Assembly: GCA_028718045.1 (NCBI GenBank)
Contig: JAQUMQ010000120.1
Span: 1-5,308, forward strand
Direction of reading: 5' to 3'
From: Actinomycetota bacterium
GTDB taxonomy: Bacteria; Actinomycetota; Humimicrobiia; Humimicrobiales; Humimicrobiaceae
DNA length: 5,308 nucleotides
This document shows, one piece after another, positions 1-5,308 of the stretch (position 1 is its first letter; each line of letters begins with the position of its first letter). The notes beneath the pieces are model-generated. The model saw only the letters and a list, made by a program, of their open reading frames with translations. It was not told the origin of the DNA and searched no databases. Position numbers and translations under genes: made by a program.

Positions 1-636
1 GTTAAGTATTAGCACCGATCTGTTTATTGCACCTGTTTTTCTGAAATCCTCTATAAAATATTGGGATTCTTCGAAAGTTATGCCCATAGCCACAAAAACA
101 ACCGCAAATTCCTCTTCTTTGCCAAGAACAGCAGCTTGTCTTGCAATCTGTGCTGCAATCCTGTTATGAGGCAGTCCGGATCCCGTAAAAACCGGAAGTT
201 TTTGTCCTCTTACCAGAGTGTTGAGGCCATCTATTGCGGAAATCCCGGTTTGGATAAATTCATTGGGATAATCTCTTGAAAAAGGATTTATCGGAGATCC
301 GTTTATATCAAGACTTTTCTCCGGAAGGATTCTGTCTCTTTCAGATTTTGGTTTTCCAAGACCGTTAAAAATTTTTCCCAGAATATCAGAAGAAAGATAC
401 ATATGAATACCTTTTCCCGTAAACTTTACACTTGTTTTTTCGGTGTCTATTCCTGTAGTTCCTTCAAAAACCTGAATCAGCGCCTTGTCATTGTTTACTT
501 CGAGCACTCTGCCGTTTCGCGAAGTTCCGTCATCCATTTTTATTTCAACAAGCTCTTCATATTTTACGCCTTCGACCTCTTCAACAACCATCAAGGGACC
601 TGATATGTTTGTAATGCTTCTGTATTCTTTTAACAT
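1..636 (-). CDS. atpB: V-type ATPase subunit B, N-terminal 212 codons (cut by window edge)
   Basis: This is the non-catalytic nucleotide-binding subunit of the V1 head, which alternates with subunit A in the A3B3 hexamer on the cytoplasmic side of the membrane. The reading frame runs open from the ATG at 636 to position 1, so the gene is truncated only by the window; the full family length is about 460 residues. Residues 1-70 form the beta-barrel domain with the typical opening MLKEYRSITNISGPLMVVE. Residues 107-148 hold the family signature INGSPINPFSRDYPNEFIQT followed by GISAIDGLNTLVRGQK. The position of a Walker A loop is taken by GSGLPHN (residues 152-158), the degenerate loop that marks B rather than A. 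FVAMGITFEE (181-190) is also characteristic. The gene starts 19 nt after the stop of subunit A with a good Shine-Dalgarno site. Subunit D is expected next. The identification is very secure. Confidence 0.97.
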   Translation of the reverse strand, partial: MLKEYRSITNISGPLMVVEEVEGVKYEELVEIKMDDGTSRNGRVLEVNNDKALIQVFEGTTGIDTEKTSVKFTGKGIHMYLSSDILGKIFNGLGKPKSERDRILPEKSLDINGSPINPFSRDYPNEFIQTGISAIDGLNTLVRGQKLPVFTGSGLPHNRIAAQIARQAAVLGKEEEFAVVFVAMGITFEESQYFIEDFRKTGAINRSVLILN

Positions 637-641
637 TTTTA

Positions 642-647
642 ACCTCT
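642..647 (-). promoter_or_regulatory. Shine-Dalgarno site of subunit B
   Basis: On the minus strand the sequence AGAGGT stands 5 nt before the ATG at 636. It lies inside the 19-nt gap after subunit A and supports this start. Confidence 0.75.
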
Positions 648-655
648 TGTTATTT

Positions 656-2416
656 TTATTTCTTAATCAGTAAGTTAAGCTCATCATCTGTTTCCGTTTT
701 AAGCAAGTCAATCTGAGCTGTTTCATTGTTTGGAATGTATTTCATTCTTGCTATTTTTTCCATTATTGCCATATTTTCCAACTGTTCGATATCTGCACCC
801 ATTTTTAAATGGTATTGTGCCTGGTTATAAAAATAAATAATTATTTTTATCATTTTGTACTGCTTGTCGATTGTCGAATAAGTATCCACATCATGATATG
901 CATTTTGATGAAGAAAATCTTCCCGGATCATTTTTGCTGTAAGTAGTATAAGCCTGTCTTGACCTGACAGAGAATCTATTCCTACAAGTCTTACTATTTC
1001 CTCAAGCTCTGATTCCTTTTCGAGAAGATTCATAGCTTCGATCTGCATATCAAAATAGTCTTCCCTTACATTGTTTATCACGTAATCTTTTATGTTATCG
1101 TTATAAAGGGAGTATGAATTAAGCCATGATATTGCCGGATAATGCCTTGCATATGCTAGGCGGGCTTCAAGTGACCAGAATACTTTCACGACTCTTAATG
1201 TTGCCTGAACGACAGGATCAGATAAATCAGCGCCAGGAGGGGATACCGCACCTATTACGGTTATTGCGCCTTCAAGCTCATTTAATTTTTGAAGGCATTT
1301 TATACAACCGGCTCTTTCATAAAATGAAGCAAGACGTGCTCCCAAGTATGCAGGATAACCTTCGTCACCAGGCATCTCTTCGAGTCTTCCGGATATTTCT
1401 CTCATTGCTTCTGCCCATCGAGATGTGGAATCCGCCATTAACGCAACCGAATATCCCATATCTCTGAAATATTCTGCTATCGTTATTCCGGTGTAAACCG
1501 AGGCTTCTCTTGCTGCTACCGGCATATTCGAAGTATTGGCTATCAGTACCGTTCTTTTCATTAGCGGTTCGCCTGATTTCGGATCTTTTAATTCAGGGAA
1601 TTCAAGAAGAACTTCTGTCATTTCGTTTCCTCTTTCTCCGCAACCTATATATATTATAACCTCCGCATCTATCCATTTTGCAAGCTGGTGCTGTATTACT
1701 GTTTTTCCCGAACCGAAAGGTCCAGGTACGCACGCCGTACCGCCTTTTGCGATAGGAAAGAACATGTCGATCACTCTTTGGCCTGTGAACAAGGGAATTG
1801 TAGGATTAATTTTTTCTCTGTATGGCCTTGGGATTCTAACAGGCCATTTTTGTATCATGGTTATGTTTGTTTTTGTGTCCTTACTCTCGATAATTGCAAT
1901 TGTTTCCTCGATTGTAAAGGACCCCGAAGATATGCTTAAAACTCTACCTGACAGTCCCGGTGGTACCATTATGTAATGTTTTACAAGGCTGGTTTCGTTG
2001 ACATAGCCCAGAAAATCACCTTCGCTTACTTCCTGCCCCTTTATTGCAATCGGGAAAAAATCCCATTTCCTTTGTCTGTTTAATGCAGGAACCTGGATTC
2101 CTCTCGTGATAAAGTCACCTTTTTGTTCGAATATCACATCAAGCGGTCTTTGAATGCCGTCATAAATTGATTCGATAAGGCCGGGTCCAAGTTCTACCGT
2201 TAAGGGGAAATTGGTAGGGAAAACAGGTTCGCCGACTCCTATGCCTCCGGTCTCTTCGTAAACTTGAATTGATGCAAGATCACCATTTATTTCAATGATT
2301 TCTCCCATCAGCCTATTATCAGAAACAAAGACAACATCGTACATTTTAGCGCCTGACATATTTTGTGCTACCACTAAAGGACCGGCAACTTTAACTATAT
2401 TGCCAATTTTTTCCAT
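656..2416 (-). CDS. atpA: V-type ATPase catalytic subunit A
   Basis: This is the catalytic subunit of the V1 head; it hydrolyses (or makes) ATP and drives rotation of the D-F shaft. At 586 residues it has the full family length. Residues 1-70 are the N-terminal beta-barrel. Residues about 113-185 are the non-homologous bulge found in A but not in B or F-type beta subunits. The Walker A loop is PGPFGSGKT (231-239, with K238 and T239). The catalytic glutamate is E261 in GERGNE. DSTSRWAEA lies at 329-337, and the C-terminal helical domain covers about 440-586. Oddities: the usual SPPGGD reads SPPGAD (392-397), and the usual YERAGR segment reads YERAGC and forms a CxxC pair, C371 and C374. All four cysteines (229, 259, 371, 374) are near the nucleotide site in the primary sequence. 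The ATG at 2416 has a good Shine-Dalgarno site. F precedes it by 39 nt and B follows after 19 nt. Confidence 0.98.
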   Translation of the reverse strand: MEKIGNIVKVAGPLVVAQNMSGAKMYDVVFVSDNRLMGEIIEINGDLASIQVYEETGGIGVGEPVFPTNFPLTVELGPGLIESIYDGIQRPLDVIFEQKGDFITRGIQVPALNRQRKWDFFPIAIKGQEVSEGDFLGYVNETSLVKHYIMVPPGLSGRVLSISSGSFTIEETIAIIESKDTKTNITMIQKWPVRIPRPYREKINPTIPLFTGQRVIDMFFPIAKGGTACVPGPFGSGKTVIQHQLAKWIDAEVIIYIGCGERGNEMTEVLLEFPELKDPKSGEPLMKRTVLIANTSNMPVAAREASVYTGITIAEYFRDMGYSVALMADSTSRWAEAMREISGRLEEMPGDEGYPAYLGARLASFYERAGCIKCLQKLNELEGAITVIGAVSPPGADLSDPVVQATLRVVKVFWSLEARLAYARHYPAISWLNSYSLYNDNIKDYVINNVREDYFDMQIEAMNLLEKESELEEIVRLVGIDSLSGQDRLILLTAKMIREDFLHQNAYHDVDTYSTIDKQYKMIKIIIYFYNQAQYHLKMGADIEQLENMAIMEKIARMKYIPNNETAQIDLLKTETDDELNLLIKK

Positions 2417-2422
2417 TTGGTT

Positions 2423-2428
2423 ACTCCT
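2423..2428 (-). promoter_or_regulatory. Shine-Dalgarno site of subunit A
   Basis: On the minus strand the sequence AGGAGT lies 6 nt before the ATG at 2416. It fixes the start of A within the 39-nt F-A gap, which otherwise holds only AT-rich sequence with no visible stem-loop. Confidence 0.8.
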
Positions 2429-2455
2429 GATTACTTAAAAAATAATTTTTATAGA

Positions 2456-2776
2456 TTAATTTCCTAAAAATAAATCAACACCCATAGCCTTGACTATTGC
2501 CTGCCTTAGTATTTCGACTGCATAATTTTGTTTTTCTCCGAGACCGGGGATTATAAGGATCGAAGGCAGGGTTTTATTCATATATTTTTTAATTACCGAA
2601 TTTATCTGAATTGCGACAGTCTCCGTAACAAATATGACAGCATATCCCTCTCTTACAAGTTTTTCAAGTTGTTCTTCAAGTTTTAAATTTTTGCTGGCGG
2701 GGTAAACTTCTATGCCTATTGCCTTAAAAATAAGCATTATGTCTTTTTCCCCGAATGCTGCTATTTTAGCTTTCAC
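2456..2776 (-). CDS. atpF: V-type ATPase subunit F (central shaft)
   Basis: This small soluble subunit binds subunit D to form the rotating central shaft and is thought to modulate ATPase activity. It has 106 residues, the normal length. The fold signature is readable throughout: KIAAFGEKDIMLIFKAIGIEV at the start (residues 4-24, the first strand and helix), YAVIFVTETVAIQI (45-58), and LPSILIIPG (70-78) before the C-terminal helix. The start codon is GTG at 2776. It is preferred because the conserved first strand begins three codons later, and the next ATG (residue 14) would remove it. The gene overlaps the end of subunit C by 11 nt in another frame, which suggests translational coupling. There is only a weak ribosome site (GGCGGA) upstream, inside C. 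The symbol follows the A/V-type convention; in Enterococcus hirae this subunit is called NtpG. Confidence 0.93.
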   Translation of the reverse strand: MKAKIAAFGEKDIMLIFKAIGIEVYPASKNLKLEEQLEKLVREGYAVIFVTETVAIQINSVIKKYMNKTLPSILIIPGLGEKQNYAVEILRQAIVKAMGVDLFLGN

Positions 2777-3875
2777 TTAAAAATTCCGCCTTATGAGAAA
2801 TATTTCTTTTTTCTGCATGATATTTGATACCCATGTAAATCATGTTGACAACGATAAGTTCGATTTTTTTTCTTAAAAAGAAAGCAAATATCTTTTCAAC
2901 ATTAGAAATGCAATATTTTATTGAATCAAAAAATTTAAGATAAAAAATACTCTCGTTTTTTTCGAACGAAAAGAAGGTATTGTAAGAATAAAGAGAATGA
3001 ATACCCTTTATAATTATTTCACCGTAACATGACTTCTCGAGTGCTTTTACCCAATAATCAGGATTTTCGAATTCAAGCGTTTTAAGACTGTCGATATCAA
3101 TCATACCGCCGGGATAAAGAAAATCTGCATATTTTAAATTTTCACCAATATATTTAATCCTGTTCATATTTTTTAAATTTTGTATGTCGATCCAGTGCTT
3201 TAAATAATCGCAAAGCATTGTACTGCCGGTTTTAAGTATTTCGTTAGATATCGCACTTATAAATTTTCTTTCAAAGTCAATTTCGATTTTTCTGAAATTT
3301 ATTTTGCTTTCTTTTCCGGTCTCAATTTCTTGAAGTGTTTTGTTTTTTATATTAATCAGTTCTTTTATTATTGTTTTGAATATTATCGGTTGCAACACAG
3401 CATTGTTATCAAAATTTTCTTCGTAAGATATGTCTTTTTTCATATATTCGCTTAATTCTTCATAAGAAAAAGTTAATGGTATGAAAAGATTTTCAAGATT
3501 AATATTTAAAAGAGAGGATTTTAAAATTAATTTAAAATTATTTAAATATTCTTCCATGAAAAGGACATATATAATTATCATGTGTTTTTCTTGCAGTCTC
3601 TTTTGAAGAAAATCTATCGTTTCTTCGTATGATTTCAGTATGAAAAGATCCATATTTTTATCATCATCGATAAGTGCTATTTTTTTACTGTGCACAGTTT
3701 CCTGAAGGACTTTAAGAAAATCATCTACTTCCTTTGAACCAACCATTCTTTCGAGCTTCGAATTATCTATAAATTCCTGTTCTCTGACCTTAAGTTCGGC
3801 ACATGTATAAAGATAATCGCTATCATCCGCCAGCTCATATTTTTTGAGTTCAATATTAAGTGTCTTTTCCATCAC
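2766..3875 (-). CDS. atpC: V-type ATPase subunit C (d-like rotor coupling subunit), divergent
   Basis: This is the funnel-shaped subunit that sits on the membrane K ring and receives the D-F shaft, so it links V1 rotation to ion flow. It has 369 residues, somewhat longer than the roughly 330-350 common in bacteria. Family landmarks are present but weak: YLYTCAELKVREQEF (21-35) for the first helical repeat, YLNNFKLILKS (110-120) for the usual hNxK motif, YLKHWIDIQNLKNMNRI (224-240) for the iDxxNLK motif, LYPGGMI (253-259), and RKKIELIVVNMIYMGIKY (335-352) for the final E-x-x-x-x-R-x-i-x-x-G-K helix. In that last motif the usual arginine is replaced, with N344 near its place. The start is either GTG at 3875 or the adjoining ATG at 3872; GTG fits the Shine-Dalgarno spacing better. 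Composition is very AT-rich and lysine-rich. Position between E and F strongly supports the assignment. It overlaps F by 11 nt. Confidence 0.88.
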   Translation of the reverse strand: MMEKTLNIELKKYELADDSDYLYTCAELKVREQEFIDNSKLERMVGSKEVDDFLKVLQETVHSKKIALIDDDKNMDLFILKSYEETIDFLQKRLQEKHMIIIYVLFMEEYLNNFKLILKSSLLNINLENLFIPLTFSYEELSEYMKKDISYEENFDNNAVLQPIIFKTIIKELINIKNKTLQEIETGKESKINFRKIEIDFERKFISAISNEILKTGSTMLCDYLKHWIDIQNLKNMNRIKYIGENLKYADFLYPGGMIDIDSLKTLEFENPDYWVKALEKSCYGEIIIKGIHSLYSYNTFFSFEKNESIFYLKFFDSIKYCISNVEKIFAFFLRKKIELIVVNMIYMGIKYHAEKRNISHKAEFLSES

Positions 3876-3886
3876 TAATATATCTA

Positions 3887-3891
3887 TCCTT
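3887..3891 (-). promoter_or_regulatory. Poorly spaced Shine-Dalgarno site of subunit C
   Basis: On the minus strand AAGGA stands 11 nt before the GTG at 3875 and 14 nt before the ATG at 3872. Both distances are longer than ideal, so initiation is probably weak and GTG is slightly favoured. No better site is visible in the 82-nt gap after E. Confidence 0.5.
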
Positions 3892-3957
3892 ATATTTCAT
3901 AAACTTAAAACCAATGCCTGTAATTTTAAAGTTAATAAAGCTAAAAAAGTACGGCAA

Positions 3958-4530
3958 TCAGTCAAATAATAATTTTGAGATTTCCATCTTAGTTTCCTCA
4001 GCTTCGGCATCGATCAAATTTTTTTCCGAGAAGTAATATTCTTTTCTCCCGTCAATTATTTTTATCCCATTGTCAAAGCTAGGTTTTTTTTCTGATTTTG
4101 TCAGTGACATGCTTTCAAATACCTCACTAATTACTGCATCAGTTATCCTTTTTTCATTTATTCCAATCTGATAAACACCATTTTTTACATTTATATTGCC
4201 GGCAAATTTTATAAGAGCCTTTTTAAGATCTGCGATATCGATATTTTCAAGTCTGTTTATTATTATTTTTACCACGTCTTCCACTATTTTAATTTTCTCT
4301 GTAAGAAGTTTTTGATTTAATTGTGAATTAAACTGAGCAATAATAAAATCATATTCATGCTTGTATGCCTCATCTGCAAGAATCTTGCCGCCAGTCATTA
4401 TTGCTTTTTTTCTTTCGTCTGCTTCTTTTAAAATCGAACTTGCTTTTTGATTTGCCTTTAAAAGGATTTCTTGTTTTTTGCTTTCAGCGTCTTCTATAAG
4501 TTTTTTTGAAACATTATCCGTCTTAATCAT
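3958..4530 (-). CDS. atpE: V-type ATPase subunit E (peripheral stalk)
   Basis: This subunit forms the peripheral stalks (stators) together with a small coiled-coil partner and ties the A3B3 head to the membrane subunit I. It has 190 residues, a normal length. Residues about 5-60 are a long charged alanine/lysine/glutamate-rich helix (AESKKQEILLKANQKASSIL at 15-34), as expected for the coiled-coil arm. Residues about 80-190 form the globular head-binding domain, ending in the typical pattern NGIKIIDGRKEYYF (154-167) and EISKLLF (183-189). Overall identity to the family is modest, as usual for E, so length, architecture and gene position carry much of the call. It starts at an ATG with AAGGA 7 nt upstream, 21 nt after K, and ends in TGA. 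The partner subunit (G/H) is not in this window and may lie upstream of I. Confidence 0.92.
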   Translation of the reverse strand: MIKTDNVSKKLIEDAESKKQEILLKANQKASSILKEADERKKAIMTGGKILADEAYKHEYDFIIAQFNSQLNQKLLTEKIKIVEDVVKIIINRLENIDIADLKKALIKFAGNINVKNGVYQIGINEKRITDAVISEVFESMSLTKSEKKPSFDNGIKIIDGRKEYYFSEKNLIDAEAEETKMEISKLLFD

Positions 4531-4537
4531 GATCCAA

Positions 4538-4542
4538 TCCTT
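4538..4542 (-). promoter_or_regulatory. Shine-Dalgarno site of subunit E
   Basis: On the minus strand AAGGA lies 7 nt before the ATG at 4530, inside the 21-nt K-E gap, at normal spacing. Confidence 0.7.
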
Positions 4543-4551
4543 AATTTGATC

Positions 4552-5016
4552 TTAAAGTTTTACTGCGTTTATCAGGAAGAAACTGATCAAAAGTCCTAAA
4601 ACTGCGTATGTTTCCACCATTGCGGCGAATATAACGCCTTTTATCACTTCTTTTGGTCTTTTTGCGGCAAGGTTAACACCTGCGGCTGCAACTTTTCCCT
4701 GATATATGGCAGACCAGAAACCGACGATTCCGACTGGCAGAGCTGCACCCAGAAGTTGAAGACCTTGCAGCATGGTTGATATTTGTGCAATTTTACCGAT
4801 TATAAGAAAAGCTGCAACGAATCCGTAAAAACCTTGAGTTCCAGGTAAAACTACAAGTAAAAATAAGCCTCCGAATTTTGAAGGATCTTCAGAAATTACT
4901 CCTGCTGCTGCTTTTGCAGGAAAGCTTATTCCCACTGCAGAGCCTATACCTGCAAGTAGCGTTGCAAGTCCAGAGCCTATTATAGCCAATAATATTCCAA
5001 GAGCACTGTCCGACAT
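4552..5016 (-). CDS. atpK: V-type ATPase subunit K (rotor ring proteolipid), Na+-type
   Basis: This is the membrane proteolipid; about ten copies form the rotating ring that carries ions across the membrane. It has 154 residues in four hydrophobic helices (about 8-31, 49-74, 84-108 and 126-151), a tandem duplication of the two-helix c subunit, as in Enterococcus hirae NtpK (about 156 residues). The glycine-rich GIGSAVGI (23-30) lines the first helix. The ion-binding glutamate is E135 in MVETYAVLG. The other residues that bind Na+ in E. hirae NtpK (L61, T64, Q65, Q110, E139) align with L57, T60, Q61, Q106 and E135 at identical spacing, in LPGTQG and YQGKVAAAG. The first hairpin has Q61 and no carboxylate, so each protein carries one ion. 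The start has the strongest ribosome site in the window. The gene lies 23 nt after I and 21 nt before E. Confidence 0.97.
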   Translation of the reverse strand: MSDSALGILLAIIGSGLATLLAGIGSAVGISFPAKAAAGVISEDPSKFGGLFLLVVLPGTQGFYGFVAAFLIIGKIAQISTMLQGLQLLGAALPVGIVGFWSAIYQGKVAAAGVNLAAKRPKEVIKGVIFAAMVETYAVLGLLISFFLINAVKL

Positions 5017-5020
5017 TTTT

Positions 5021-5026
5021 CCTCCT
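5021..5026 (-). promoter_or_regulatory. Perfect Shine-Dalgarno site of subunit K
   Basis: On the minus strand a full AGGAGG lies 4 nt before the ATG at 5016. It is the best match to the anti-Shine-Dalgarno sequence in the window and precedes the subunit needed in the most copies. Confidence 0.85.
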
Positions 5027-5039
5027 ATTTAACGTTTAA

Positions 5040-5308
5040 TTAATCTTTTATGGATATATATTTATGTTCTTCTTTTAATGCTTCGAAGGGTTTTCCGCCT
5101 CCGACATAAAATTTTGAAAAAAATTCGACATATTGCAGTCTCATTGTATGGACAAAACCTCCAAGTATATTTATTCCTATATTGAATATATGTCCGAAAA
5201 TGAGGCCAACGATTAAAATTATTGTCCCGATGACAGGTATGCTGCCAAATTGGAAGGCAATTTTATTGATCGCGGTTCCTATTCCTGCAGTGACAAGTCC
5301 TAGAGATC
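5040..5308 (-). CDS. atpI: V-type ATPase subunit I, C-terminal 88 residues (cut by window edge)
   Basis: This is the end of the large membrane stator subunit (the a subunit homologue, about 650 residues in full), which provides the ion half-channels next to the K ring. The frame is open from the window edge to TAA at 5040-5042. The first visible residues, SLGLVTAGIGTA, match the stretch just after the essential arginine of the seventh transmembrane helix, so that arginine should lie a few codons outside the window. IPVIGTIILIVGLIFGHIFN (visible residues 23-42) begins the last transmembrane helix. MRLQYVEFFSKFYVGGGKPF (55-74) is the family signature; its arginine (codon 5139-5141) corresponds to the second conserved arginine near the C terminus (R629 in E. 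hirae NtpI, R799 in yeast Vph1). The protein ends in a short charged tail. K follows after 23 nt, consistent with one operon. Confidence 0.94.
   Translation of the reverse strand, partial: SLGLVTAGIGTAINKIAFQFGSIPVIGTIILIVGLIFGHIFNIGINILGGFVHTMRLQYVEFFSKFYVGGGKPFEALKEEHKYISIKD

Noticed and set aside
61..673. Three short plus-strand open frames (61-279, 403-603, 485-673).
   Set aside because: All are antisense to subunit B or the A-B junction, are of low complexity and lack start signals. The minus-strand reading gives a clear subunit B.
1126..1467. Plus-strand open frame of 113 codons.
   Set aside because: It is antisense to conserved subunit A sequence (YERAG, SPPGAD and HYPAISW segments) and leucine/arginine-rich in the way of a shadow frame.
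1536..1976. Plus-strand open frame of 146 codons, with a nested one of 83 codons at 1688-1939.
   Set aside because: It lies wholly antisense to the strongly conserved P-loop region of subunit A, has no convincing ribosome site, and its translation resembles no family I know. It is a shadow frame.
3856..3900. A 14-codon minus-strand frame starting with ATG at 3900 and overlapping the start of subunit C, a possible leader peptide.
   Set aside because: It has no Shine-Dalgarno site and no regulatory codon run, and it is no longer than chance allows in AT-rich DNA.
3901..3957. A possible internal promoter in the E-C gap (TTGCCG with TAACTT 17 nt later, minus strand).
   Set aside because: The -10 hexamer matches the consensus at only about half its positions, and such matches are expected by chance in AT-rich sequence.
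4520..4551. Repeated GATC and the palindrome ATCATGAT around the start of subunit E, a possible hairpin.
   Set aside because: The pairing is only 4 bp and GATC is self-complementary. No stable stem covers the ribosome site.
1..5308. Search for CRISPR repeats, tRNA or rRNA genes, insertion sequences, terminal inverted repeats and riboswitches.
   Set aside because: None was seen. Almost every base belongs to the ATPase genes, and no direct repeats or rho-independent terminators (stem plus T-run) are visible in the gaps.

Overview
The window lies inside one operon, read entirely on the minus strand, that encodes a bacterial V-type (A/V-type) rotary ATPase. In transcription order (high to low coordinate) it carries the end of subunit I, then complete subunits K, E, C (the eukaryotic d homologue), F and A, and the first 212 codons of subunit B. 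Subunit D should follow beyond position 1, and the rest of I precedes position 5308. The order I-K-E-C-F-A-B is the classic one of many Firmicutes, other anaerobic bacteria and archaea. Nothing on the plus strand looks like a gene.

The genes work as one machine. A and B form the ATP-hydrolysing hexamer, with catalytic sites on A. F, with the unseen D, forms the central shaft. C couples the shaft to the membrane ring made of K. I is the membrane stator carrying the ion half-channels. E is one strand of the peripheral stalks, and its partner (G/H) is not in the window. Gaps between genes are 19 to 39 nt, C and F overlap by 11 nt, and only the E-C gap is longer (82 nt). I saw no promoter or terminator, so a single polycistronic mRNA is the simplest reading.

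The organism is probably a low-GC bacterium, most likely anaerobic or fermentative. The DNA is AT-rich, especially in C and E. Most genes have good Shine-Dalgarno sites, the standard code is used (E ends in TGA), and K is a four-helix protein like that of Enterococcus hirae. Phylum cannot be fixed from this sequence; clostridial or other anaerobic lineages (for example Elusimicrobia-like) are possible but unproven.

This is a known system, not a new one. The points most worth a second look are the complete Na+-ligand set in K, which predicts a sodium-translocating enzyme; an unusual CxxC pair and an SPPGAD variant in catalytic subunit A; translation start signals that appear to follow subunit stoichiometry; and a divergent subunit C.
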